Shown here: in pieces, positions 44,066 through 55,534 of the stretch
Numbering within the stretch: the stretch's first letter is position 1
How the letters are laid out: the number at the start of each line of letters is the position of its first letter
From: Platanthera guangdongensis
Taxonomy: Eukaryota > Streptophyta > Magnoliopsida > Asparagales > Orchidaceae
Direction of reading: 5' to 3'
NCBI GenBank assembly: GCA_039583875.1
Contig: CM077162.1
Span: forward strand, 66,585,259 to 66,649,258
DNA: 64,000 nt
Program-made: the position numbers and the translations under genes
Notes under the pieces: model-generated
Database searches by the model: none
Told to the model about the DNA's origin: nothing
The model's input: only the letters and a program-made list of their open reading frames with translations

Positions 44066-45003
44066 TGTAACGTCCGAATCGCACTAGGCCCCTCGTACGT
44101 ATTTTTGAGTCAGGAGGGCTGACTTGGGTTTGGGTGAGTGCTGATAACTGGGCAGCACATGTGAATAGGATTTGTATCACCCGAGTCATTGGTCAACACT
44201 TTGGTGTCGAGGTGTTGACGCACTGGGTCAAGGTGTCGACACAGTGTGTCGACACCCAGGCTGAGGTGTCGACACACTGGTGTCGACACTGTGTGTCGAC
44301 ACTCGCAGTGTCGACACACTGGACCCAGGTCGCGACACAGTGTGTCGACACCCTGGGTTTGAGGTGTCGACATACTGGTGTCGACACCGTGTGTCGACAC
44401 TCGCTGTGTCGACACACTAGAACCAGGTGTCGACACAGTATGCCGACACACTGGGGTCGAGGTTTCGACACAACGGTGTCGACACCATATGTCGACACAT
44501 GCTGTGTCGACACACTGGAACCAGGTGTCGACACCCAGATGTTGTGGTGTCGACACTCTGGTGTCGACACCATGATGCAAGTCACGGGCATACCCGTGTG
44601 TGTGAGTGTGTGAGACAAGTATGACACGGGTAGAGACACGGGCGTGTCCCTGCCCGTGTGTCGTTGTGTCGAGTTAAGTAGAGGTGTATCCAGAGGAGGA
44701 CACGACCAGGGAACACGGACCGTGTCATGTGGACATGGATTGGCATACGAGCATGTCCCTACCCGTGTCGAATAATGAACCGATACTGAAAACCGCTGTA
44801 ATGCTTTGCGCAAGCAGGACACGGGCAGGGACGCGGGCGTGTCCCTACCCGTGTCACTTTTCATATATATAAGGGGAAGAGAAAACCCTAGCCATTTTCA
44901 CTCCTCATTCCAGCCACGTTTCCTGAGAGAAATTTCTGTAGAGAGGGAAAACTACTGGAGCAAGTCCAAGAGGAGGAGAACCGCTGCCGCCGTGGAAAAG
45001 AAG

Positions 45004-45063
45004 ATGCCGCCGAGAAGAGTTACACGATCTATGGCCGGAAATAGTGGAAATGCCGAAAATGAG
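45004..45063 (+). pseudogene. 3' LTR copy of candidate gag exon 1
   Basis: It encodes MPPRRVTRSMAGNSGNAENE up to the donor GAG/GTGAGC, open in all 20 codons. It is the better preserved donor. In the 3' LTR it would not be used, but it records the ancestral exon. Confidence 0.55.
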
Positions 45064-47158
45064 GTGAGCTTCCTCACCTCTCCCTTGGTGCTAGATCTGT
45101 AGTTATCTAGGTGAGATGTGGACTCAAAAGTGTCTAGACTTGCGAGATGGTGATTTCTCTAGGAAGAGGCCGTCCTAGGGCTTGTGCTCTAGGGCTAGTT
45201 GTGTTTTCAACCTCTCCAACCTTCTATACGAAGATGGGGGATGGTTTCGTGAAGAGTAAAGGCCTCATGAGGGTGAATAAGGGAGGAGGAATTTCTGGTG
45301 TGATTTCGGAAGACCGACTCGAGGAGGAAGATGAACCGATGTCGTTCATTCCTCTTTAAGATGCGTGTAGAATCGGTGTTCTGCACGCAGCGATCTCCTT
45401 GGTCATTTTCTGATGTGATATGCCCAGAGTTGGGCTTTCGACTAAACACGAAAGTTGAAGCCCTTGAAAATACCTTTCCAACGAGTGGTTGCACGCATTC
45501 ATGCAAAGTCTGTAGCCACGGGAAAGTCTGGACGAATATGACATCCGATAAATCCTGCATACAGAAATTGTGTTCTGTACGCAGCGAACTTCAAGGCTGA
45601 TTTCAAGTATGATACCATTGAATCTGGGTTGTGGTCTGAACATAAAAGTTGTAGATCATGGAAATACCTTTCCATCGAGGGGCTAAACTCCTTCACCAGA
45701 TTCCTGTAGCTCCGGGAATCGCCGGTTGAATTTGTTGTCCAGATTTATTCTGCACTTAAATTCTGGATTTTTATATAATATGAATTTGGAATCGGTGTAA
45801 TCGATGTTGCAAACTAACTCAAGATTTTGGCGAACTATTTTATGTTAACTACCATAGTACTATGAATGATGAAGATTATTAATTGGATTTCATATAACTG
45901 AATTGTGAAGCAAGCTTATTTAAATGAAATGACTCGATACAAATTGGTAGATTATTATTTATGCGCATCATGCTTGTAATATGTTGAAATCATTTGGAAT
46001 GACAAATAGAAGGATAAACCATGGTCATGAGTATGTATGATGGTTAGAATGAAATGTAGTAGTCCAATACTTAGAGCGTAGTCTCCCTACGGGTAGTATT
46101 GTGGAGGGATGTAAGTGCGTCGTTGGCCGTCACTAATTGAGTTAATGTTGAAATGAGTTATAGATGGACGGTTGGGCTTGGTCCTCGGTGTCTACATCCC
46201 GGGACTCCTTCTGTGCCGAGTGGATGGTTGGGTTGTGTCCTCGTGCTTACTTTAGAGGCTCCTTCCATGCCACAGTGTTATGGAATTTTCATGTGGTGTG
46301 AGTCGACACGCGGTGTCGTCATCCTGGGTTAAGGATAGTGTGGCAGGTCTACGGGATCGCCGATCATCACACCGATGGGAGTTGACAGTTAGACTTTGGG
46401 CGGTTGGGCTTGGTCCTCGGTGTCTACGTCCCGGGGCTCCTTCCGTGCCAGGTGAACGGTTGGGCTTGGTCCTCGTGCTTACTTCCGAGGCTCCTTCCGG
46501 GTCACAAAAGGTCAGTTCGGGGCTTGGTCCTCGATGCACATCTACCCGAGGCTCCCGCTGGGCCATAGTACGCATGGGCTCTGTTGTTGTGTTCTTAGCG
46601 TTGATGAGTATGGAGGCCTAGGTGAAGTAGTGTGGATACACGCCTAGTAGTGGAGATGCCCGCTCTACTGTCACCGCCTGGCCACGACGGCTGACGCCTG
46701 AGAGGTTAGCTACCTGCTCGAATAGTGGGAACTATAGTCTATGTTGGCATAGCAATTGCATGTGTGTGATCATGGGTGAGTCATTGCATAGCATACATAT
46801 CATTTTATAACATTGCACAACAAGATCCTCATCGTATAAGTTTGTATGGGCACTCTTATGCGATGAGTTACTTTTATGTAACCTGATCCTTAACTTATAA
46901 GCTTGTATGGGCATCCTTATAAGTTAAGTTACTTTCCTGCTGAAGATACTTGTACTTGATAGTTTGTTATTGTTATGTAGAGCTGCTAGATTATAATGCT
47001 ATTAATCTTATTGTACCATTACCACCTGTTTGTACATATTTTACTGCTTATTATACTTGTACCCTTGTTCCTTTCTCCGCCCGGTGCCGAGGAGTCGCCG
47101 GGGGAGCGGATGTGAAGCCACTCTTTTCGACTAACGGTTGCTATGTCTTCCTTTTTAG

Positions 47159-47263
47159 GAGGTCACCACATAGGTAGAGCAGCCGCAGACTTTGCAGCAG
47201 GACAGCCAGGCCAGGACGACAGGGCCTGATGTGACAATGTCGTTGCTACCATCAGTTACGGAT
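47159..47263 (+). pseudogene. 3' LTR copy of candidate gag exon 2
   Basis: 105 nt after CTAAC (47131-47135) and CCTTTTTAG, ending GAT/GTGAGG. One TAG at 47171 (codon 5), elsewhere open. Compared with 38772-38876 it has substitutions only. Confidence 0.5.
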
Positions 47264-48975
47264 GTGAGGGTTGAGCGATTCTGATGTAGCCCGTTTGGGC
47301 AATTACTAGTTGTACTCTGATATTTATAGGGGCATGTTTTAGCTTCTCTCCATTTGTTGTACTATTTGGACATTATTACTTAGTGTGGATTTGACTTCTT
47401 CTCTTTTATAATATGGTTGGGTTGGCATGTTTATATTGATATTGTCTGTAGAAGGCATAATAGGCGTCTTGTGGTACAGGTTAGCCCGTGCGCTAATGCT
47501 TTTGCAAGGCGGCTGTTCCGGGCATAAGACACCCTTCGTGCCGTGTTTTGGGATCCGGGAGGGGGGGAGGGTTTACAGGCGTGTCCCAAGGCGTGTCATG
47601 CTTGGGTTGAGTGACCACTCGAGTGCTCGACAAAATGTACTCGAGAAGCACTAGAGAATAGGGAACATGCCTGGAAACACGGGCGTGTCAAGGGGCGTGT
47701 CCTCCTCGGGGTCGTCGAACTCCACTCGACGAATACACGACAGGGCATGTCTGTAGTCGTGTATGGCACACGGCCGGTGATACGGGCGTGTCATAGGCCG
47801 TGTCATTCTCGGGATCAGCCAGGGTTTCGCGCGTGCTGGTGGACACGGGTGTGTCTTGGGGTACACGGCCTAGGATACGGGCGTGTCCCATGGTCATGTA
47901 CCGCTCGGGATGAGTTGATGTCGTGCTGCATGTGCTACACGACTTTTTGACACGGGCGTGTAGGATGTGACACGGGCGTGTACTATTTAGATTTTAGTCG
48001 GTTGCGTGCCGCTTAATGGACACGGCCTGTGACACGGGCATGTCACAGGGCGTGTCAGGCCGTGTTTAGCCTTTTTCTGGGCAAATCATGGCCGTTCTTT
48101 TCCCTTATACTGGATCCAAGGGTCCAGGCCCCTTCCCTGTGGATAAATGGCCGATAATGGGGATAAACTCCTTCATTTTAAGCCATTCCTCTTCTTCATC
48201 TTCTCAAAGAGAGAGAGGGAGAGCAAGGGAGGAAGGAAAGGGAGGAGGAAGCCAGCTGCTGGAGGAGCTGCGGAGTGCGGAATAAAGATCCAAGTTTGGA
48301 TTTGTGGAGGCAAAGCCGAGGCGGTGAGTTCCATCCGGCTGGTTCATGGCTCCAAAGCGATCTTCAAGGGTAACGATCTCCTTCTTGGACATCGAATTTC
48401 TTTCTTTTTGCATATACATGGAATCCTCCACCAAGAGGTGGACATCGTAAGTGATTCCAAGTTGAGTCTGCATCTAGAGCCGGAAGTGTGGCGTACGACA
48501 TAGGCATGCTGTGTGAAGCCCATCTGGACGGTTAGTCTGGATTGGTGATGATTATGGATTATGGGTAAACCGGAGAAGACTCCATGTATTTTATGGATGC
48601 GTATGATTTGTGAGTATAGGCTCTTTTGTATGGGTGTATGTATGTTAATTTTGGAGGCTTTGCATAAGCGCCTTGTGGTGTGAGCGCTAATTGCTCTGGT
48701 TTAGCGAAAAGCTGCGGCTAATCAGGAGGGAAGGCCGACCCGTGTTTAGTGGTACACTACTGACGATGTGAGCACGGGAAAAGCCAACCTGCCCCTGTTT
48801 GTTTGAGAGGTTGATTGGTGGCAATGCATGGGGAGAGCGAGATAAACCCGGCTTGCTACACCACTAGGGTGGGTCGATCTGCGTGAGGTTGAGAGGTCGA
48901 TTTGTGGCAATTCCTGGGGAGCCGAGATAAACTCGGCTTGCTACACCACTAGGGTGGGTCGAGGTCGATTGGTGG

Positions 48976-49379
48976 TGTTAGAACCCGTGAGGTTGAGAGG
49001 TCGATTTGTGGCCCACCGGGGTCAACACCCAGACCTGGAACGCGATGGGGAAAGCCCAAACATGCGGTCCCACACACACGTGTCCTGCTGGCAAATATAG
49101 TCTCAACACACCCCCGCAGCAGGACAACCTGGCTCTGATACCATGTTAGAACCCGCCAACCCATTAGTTCATCTCAAAACCCAGGTGATGAGATGAAGGG
49201 TGGCAGGGTACATGAACACAAAGTGGAGAAGTCTGCAGGCGATGTGGGACTAACCCCAACCACAGGACCGCGGGGATATTCCGCCACACAAGGGGGCCCA
49301 CCGGGGTCAACACCCAGACCTGGAACGCGATGGGGAAAGCCCAAACATGCGGTCCCACACACACGTGTCCTGCTTGGCA
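48976..49379 (-). mobile_element. TRIM/SMART-like miniature LTR element
   Basis: Two LTR-like copies starting TGTTAGAACCCG (48976 and 49144) share a direct repeat of about 79 bp (49012-49090 and 49298-49376). Between them are only about 35 bp: a complement-strand purine tract (CACCCCCGCAGCAG, 49109-49122) and a complement-strand primer site (GGCTCTGATACCA, 49131-49143). The left copy lacks about 140 bp in its middle, replaced by a 24-bp stretch like the surrounding LTR; the right copy lacks its last bases. No clear duplication flanks it. Confidence 0.75.
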
Positions 49380-50120
49380 CTATGGTGGGTCAATCTGTAT
49401 TCTTGGGAGGTCGATTGGTGGCAATGCCTGGGGAGCGCAGATAAACCCGACTTGCCAACACCACTAGGGTGGGTCGATCTACTATGGTCATGCTCATATT
49501 TTGTATAAGGTGCCCTGAGTGCACGGAGCATCTGGTGGATCCGGTATTTGTGGTATTGTTGTGCCTGAGAGTACTTGTTATGATTGATAGATAGTATGAG
49601 TGCAATGCATACAGGGAAGGAACCACTGCCCCGGGTAAGGGGTAGGGTCGTTATAATTGGTCGGCTAATGCTGACCGTTGCTTTGTTTACCGCTCTTGGG
49701 GTGGATTTCTATTTGCAGGTGCTGATCGGTTGAATTAAAGTGACCGGAATGAAGCCGTGCTGCTTATGCCCTAGAAGGTCGTGCGAAAAATGTTTGGATT
49801 TCATGTGTGGCCGGCTTGCGTGCCGATGTATGAAGCTGTAAATTTATACAGAGGAACTTTTAAGGCCTTAAGGCCGTAGTGTGTGTTGTATACATTCCTG
49901 CTATATATAAATGTGGAGTATATATATATTTAGTGGACATTCATTGGGATGAGTTCATATAACTTAAAATGCTGCGTTAGAATGCTCTGAGTTAGGACAC
50001 GAATAAAATGTGATTTTGATATCCCCACGTGACTCCGCCGTTTGTCTGTAAAATATGGCATGGGGTCCCGGCCGGACCCACTGTTATATTTCATCTGACG
50101 AATGGAGGCGTTACACTCTC

Positions 50121-50285
50121 GGTGATCTAAAGCTGCTTCTCCAGGCCGGCAGCTTCATCCTTCGTGACATCCCGCTCCTGCTCCGCCTTCACCAAGTCGC
50201 GGCTGAGCTGGAAGCTTCGGCAAGTCGATATATGCGCGAGCTCCAACGCACCCATTTGAGCTCGCGAGCTCTCAAGGGCGAGCTG
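50121..50285 (-). pseudogene. Middle part of the Tat antisense ORF
   Basis: A minus-strand coding piece rich in Glu, Lys, Ala and Arg, probably coiled coil. It sits between the end of A (duplication at 50116) and the start of solo LTR F (50286), and links 10561-11080 with 55535-56849. Confidence 0.55.
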
Positions 50286-53200
50286 TGTAACATGCCTCAA
50301 ACAACTAGACCCCTAGGAGTGATTTTGTCATGACTAGGTCATGACAAAACCCTAGGAAGCCCAAGGAGGCCAAGTAGACCTAGGGATGTAGATGAGACCA
50401 CTATGGTATGCAAATAGTAGATTTATGAACCCTAGTTAAGGTGATCATGGGGCTTCACCAAGACTTCAAGACCCCACCATGGCCTCACCAATCCATTGTA
50501 AAGTTCATCTGAACCTTAAGGGTCCATTGGAGGCGACTCAGGGTGGCAAAGTTGATCTAGGACCACTCTAGGCCTAAATTGGGCAAAGTGCCCTAATTAA
50601 GGGCAGTGTGCCCTAGTTAAGCCCAACTAACCCTACCAGGGTCTTCCTAGACCTAAAATGGGGTCAAGGTGTCACTAAGGACCCTTGGAGGGCAGTCAAG
50701 GTGGTTAGGTTGACCAAAGTCAACTCTAGCCCAAATGGGTCAAACTGAACTATATTGGGTCAATTGACCATCCCCTAGCCAGGTGGACCCCATTTATACC
50801 CCCTAACCCTAAGGTGAGGTCCGTTGGTCACCAAGGACCCATTGGGGTCAGCCCTAGTGGCTAAATTGACCATAGTCAACCCTAACCTTAATTTGGGCAA
50901 AGTACCCTTCCTAAAGACAGGTGGCCTCCAAAGTGCCAAGTAACCCTACCCATCCCTACCTAGACCCTAGTGGAGCCCAATAGATCACCAAAGACCCAAT
51001 GATGGTAACAGAAAAGGTCATTTTGACCTAGGTCAACCCTAGTCGAGATTAAGTCAAACATAACTCAAATGGGATAACCCAAGCTCAAGCCCTCTTTCCG
51101 TTTTGGGCTAGCCTTAATATCATGAAAATTATGAATGAGTGGGCTGCCAATAGGCTGGAGAAGTCAGCATAGTCAACCTAGATGACTAGGAGAGAGAAAA
51201 CCTCAACCTCATTTTAATGGAGGAGAGAGAGAAAGGTGAAAGGGTGCCATTCATGGCCAAGGAGGCCAAAGGCCACTCCTCATTGGCTGACCCAATACCA
51301 CATTCACTTCAGGAAGACCAGGGGGCCAGTTTGGAGGCTATCCATGGCCGGAACAGTGCACCATGCCATGGCCGAAAAAATGCCTTCAATGGCCATTAAT
51401 GGCCATTGAAGCATTGGACCTTCCCTTCCCTTCTAAACAGCTGGATTCAACTCCTCTGGGGAAGAGCAGTAATTTCCATTCATTTCCCGGCTGGATTGAG
51501 CCCTGGTTCAGCCCCTCCTCCATGGCCGAGCCTAGCCAATAATGGCTTTAATGGGCATTGATAATCCAGCCCCTCCCCTCCCCAACTGAGGCTTTAAACA
51601 CCATCAGTGGGTCGAGAGAAGACTTTACCAATCCTTACCTGAAGAAATCGAGCCCCCCACTGTGCAGTTGCAGAAACCGAGCAGCGCAACCTTCAGAAAT
51701 GGCTTTCCGCCGATCTTCTCGACTTCAGGCCGTCGGCAAGGTCCTCCTCCTCTCGTTACCTCATGGCTAGATCATAGCAATGTTTAGGTCCAAGGTTTGG
51801 GCTCAATTGAGCCCGAACCAGTTCCTGGTTTTCATGGTTTCGGGCCGAGAATTTTCTTGCTAAAACCGCCAGAATCCTCCCCTCCGGTGGTTGTGACGCC
51901 GCCAGTCGATAGCCACCACCTCGGTGGAGGTGTTGGCGGCGGTGGCCGGCCGGGGAAGTGCCGGGATAGGCGGCAGCTGCGATTGGAATTGGCTCCAGGC
52001 TCGAGCTATCTCATCCGTTGGCTGGAGGTAGACGATGAGCCCGGGCCACTGGATCCGCGCCAAGATTCGTGCGCTAGTTTTGATAAAATCTTTTAATTTC
52101 ATTTCTATATCATTTTTGTCACACTTTTTGCTGGGGATGGTTTTAATTTTTAAAAATAACTAGGCTCCTCTACTGAAAAAGTCACCAACATGAAGCTTGT
52201 AGCCCTAGGTGTCTACTTTTATTAAAAATTGATGTGAACCAATTTGGATCTCTGGTTGGACTAGGGCACCCATTTTGGTGGGACCTATACCTAGGGCTAT
52301 CCTGAAATTAAAAAGGGTGCCCACTCTTCATCCCTTGTCCAAATGACCTGAAATTTTGGCAGGGGGTCACCCTAAGCTAGATCTAGGGCTTGTCAAAAAA
52401 TGGGAATTTTTGGAGATACTCTGTCTATGGTTTTAATATTTATTTAATAATAATAGGGTAAATTAATTAGGTGGCTTAATTACCTCCAAACCCTCCAAAA
52501 CGTTTGGTGAATGGTCCTTGGACTCATGATGTGTCCCTGTATAAATGTTCACCTCATTTGGATAATCCTAATTTTACCTTAATGAGGGGTTCTTAAGTAA
52601 AAAGTGCACCTTGAGGTTGAGTGGTAAAATCAACTCAACAGAGGCTGGGATTTTGACCACTGACTTGACATAACCTTATACACCCTCATAGGGGTTATGG
52701 GGTGGTCTAGGGTAGTTTTGCCCTAGAATCCAAACTCAAACCGTAAGGAGGGGCTCTTGAGTGTTGTGAATGGCATGGAGTCAAATGCCCTTGTGTGATC
52801 TTGCAACTTGGTAGAAATGATGCTAGGGTAGTGAAAGCCCTCTGATATGAATCTTAGAGGATTTGGAGATGGATGAACCTCTCAAATCCCTAGCCCTAGT
52901 TTAGGGCATATCCACCTTTTGTGTAGATTAAGCCACCAAAACTTACTAAAAAGGTGTGAAACTTAGGTAGCATGGATTTTAAGTTAGTTAGGACCTCTGG
53001 TGAATTTACTGGAATTTTATGAGTACTATTACTAGCACCCCCTTTGTTATACATAATGTGGCCCTAAATGGTATTTTATTTATTATGATCACACTATTCA
53101 TTCTAGACTCATGAAATTTGGGCAGGAGATGTTTTAAGTCAAAATGATTATTCCAGAATTTTGTTATAAATTTTAGTTGAATAACTTTATTACTTCCTTC

Positions 53201-55534
53201 CCAAATTTGAAAAGGTGCAATTATGGTCAATAAATTATTTATAGCAATTTAATTGTTGCAAAAATTGTGAAATTGGTTCTTTGATAATTTTACGTCAATA
53301 ACCACTTGGAGAAATTAAGTCATGATTTTTAGATGATTATTTGCAGTATATGCTTTACAAACCCATAATTTTGGGGATTTGACGTATAATTTATTCAGAT
53401 GCTTATTTCCTGCTAAAAAATTGGGAGACACTGGATTACTCGTTGAATAGTCACATTTAATTTATCATAAATTTTGTAGAGCATTTGCTTGTCTGAAATG
53501 GGTACTTCATGTTCAAATTTGGATTTTTGGATTACTAGAATAAATAAATAAATTATCAGATAAATTAGGAAAATTATGAATTTCTGTATTTAGGCTAAAA
53601 ATGTCATTATAGCACTCCAACAATTATTATAGTGGTACTGGGTGATTATTTTGTGTACCTCCCATTATACACTTCATATAGTTTAGGTTGGGCTGCATTT
53701 AGTAAAATTACAGAAATTGTGTTGGAATAAGAATTAGGGCACACGAGTTGGGGTTAGATGTTTTCTGATTTGGATGAATGAAAAAGAGTTCATCATTGGA
53801 AGTTGGGATGAGTAAGGGGTTGGAATGGCCAGTGTCCGGTGGTGCTCGGGATCGGCGAAAGGTCGTCTTTCCCGTAGGGAGGAAGTGTCTAATGCACTAG
53901 GGTTAGATCCAGTAAATTAATTAAGGGTTGCGAAATCTGGTAGTAACCAATAATAGTAAGTGCCTTGTGAAAGGGAGCTTTGGGTGTAATCCCATCGTAG
54001 TTCCTAGTGCCTTCGAGAGCCGTTCACGGGGTATACCTTGGGCAGTCCTGGGCTAACCTAAATAGTAGGTAAAACTGAAATGCAAGATTAAGTAGAAGTA
54101 ATCTAGGGTTGCACTCACACTCCCCAGGGTTGTGGGAGTTAGGTTAGGTCACTCGGGCAGTAGGCTCGGTGGATTTGGAGATGGGCAAATTGGCCCGGTG
54201 AGCTTTGGCTCGGTTGCAGTTGGTGACAGACGGGTTGGTCCGGGTAGCTTTGACTCGGTGGTTATACATCAAGGTTGCATGTGCATAAAGTAAAGTTGGT
54301 GGGTTCTTCGGTATTGGAGAGTCGATGCACCGATGCCAATACATTGACTCGGCAAGTGTGGTTTAGCACTTGGCCAAGTAAAGTGCAGTGCGCCAGCCGA
54401 CAAGAGTACGTAGGAGCTCTGCTTAGTGCACCAGCATTGAGGCGTACGATAGGTCTGACTGTTAGTGCAGTTACCGGTTTAGAGGTGGGCGAGACCCAAC
54501 CCACCGCTTCTGTTTGCCACTACGGAGGTATCCTGGGATGTTCAGCTCCAGAAAGGGGGAACTAAAGGTCTGTGTACACAGAGTCGAGTGGGTGTGTTGC
54601 ACTTGCATGATCACAACATGGCATAATTGTATTTCATAGCATAACCATTGCATTAAACCCTAACACCTATTGTATAAAGTGGTATGGGACGCTTTATACA
54701 ATAGGCCCCGTAAGACGACCCCTTGGTTTATAAGTTCGTGTGAGCATGCTTATAAGTTAAGGTTTATTTCAGAAATCTTCATATGTGTGCTTAGTAGAAA
54801 ACCGACACCCTATCGTATAAACAGTTATGAGACTCTTTATACGATAGGAGCCCTGCAAAATATCCCTCGGCTTATGTGTTTTTGCATAAGTTAAGGTTAT
54901 TTTTCCTGCTTAACTACTCATGTTTTTATTACTGCCTTATATAATATTGGACTGCTAGTTTAGTTCCGCCTCCATCTGATCACTTTGCTATTCTCCACCT
55001 TCATGTCCTCTCCTTTCCTCCTCCCCGCTCGGTGCCTAGGTGCCACGGGGGAAGGGGCGGAGGATGATAGGACTTAGTCTTTTAGACTAACGGTTTTCGA
55101 ACCCAATCATTTTAGGGAGCCGTGGAGCCCAGCATGGAGGAGCAGCCCGGAGGTCGACGCGCTTGGAGATGGGGCAGTCTAGTACCGGTGTTCAGACGGC
55201 AAGGACTGTGAGTCCTGGCCCCTACTAGTTATATTAGTTTTGCTTCCGTGATGAGATATTTGTAGTGAGGACATTGATGTACTGGGCATGAGCCCAAGAT
55301 TTTGTATTTTTATTATATCTGTGGACACTCCCTTCGTGGAGATCATTTACTATTTTTGTGACTTCTGTGGACTTGCTTTTATTATTTTGCTACTGTTGAG
55401 ATCGATTTGACCGGCAGGATCGGCATTTTGTAGTAATGACCTTCCCGGGAGTGGAGGTGTCACCGCAAAACGGCGGTTCTGCTCCTAAGACCCCGTAGTT
55501 TTTAAAAGAACAAAAGGGGGGGGGGGGTCTTACA
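50286..55534 (+). mobile_element. Element F: 5.2-kb solo LTR of a Tekay/Del-like element
   Basis: TGTAACATGCC to GTCTTACA, flanked by AGCTG (50281-50285) and AGCCG (55535-55539). There is no gag, pol or primer site. It resembles the LTR of C near its end: CGCTCGGTGCC, then TTAGTCTTTTAGACTAACGG, then an ATTTTAG acceptor, an exon-like piece (55116-55207) and the donor GTGAGT (55208). An ATG-led piece at 51699-51740 (MAFRRSSRLQAVGK) resembles exon 1 of C but ends at a weak GT. A G run of about 12 lies just before the end. I see no genes in the rest. Confidence 0.82.

Larger units (their letters stand above)
30777..47577 (+). mobile_element. Element C: Tekay/Del-type Ty3/gypsy chromovirus
   Basis: TGTAACG to GTTTACA, with GGTGT at 30772-30776 and GGCGT at 47578-47582 as the target duplication (one mismatch). 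Order: LTR (about 3.6 kb without D), degenerate primer site, gag, 99-bp intron-like segment, protease, RT, RNase H, integrase, chromodomain-like tail, LTR (3.5 kb). It is the only element here with a complete set of gag-pol domains, but it carries many stops. Confidence 0.92.
44066..47577 (+). repeat. 3' LTR of element C
   Basis: 3512 bp, TGTAACGTCCG to GGGTTTACA, uninterrupted. It carries the GTGTCGACAC region (44220-44575), a TATA box near 44863, the exon-1 copy with intact donor (45004-45063), and the exon-2 copy (47159-47263). Confidence 0.93.
11086..50115 (+). mobile_element. Element A: gag-only Tekay/Del-like Ty3/gypsy element with nested insertions
   Basis: Without insertions, A is about 6 kb: a 5' LTR of about 2.2 kb, a primer site (19333), a decayed gag, a short 3' region with purine tract, and a 3' LTR of about 2.2 kb. 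There is no pol. The phrase around 21030-21050 (TTTTGGGACGAAATTGTTTT) and the purine tract before TGTGACACCCC are typical of the Tekay/Del lineage. It is non-autonomous and must have used enzymes from a relative. B1, B2, C and a TRIM later landed in its LTRs, each with its own duplication. Confidence 0.9.
21068..50115 (+). repeat. 3' LTR of element A (interrupted by B2, C and a TRIM)
   Basis: LTR parts are 21068-21102, 30750-30776, 47583-48975 and 49380-50115, which together align in order with the A 5' LTR. The end GGCGTTACA is at 50107-50115, next to the CTCTC duplication. Confidence 0.88.
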
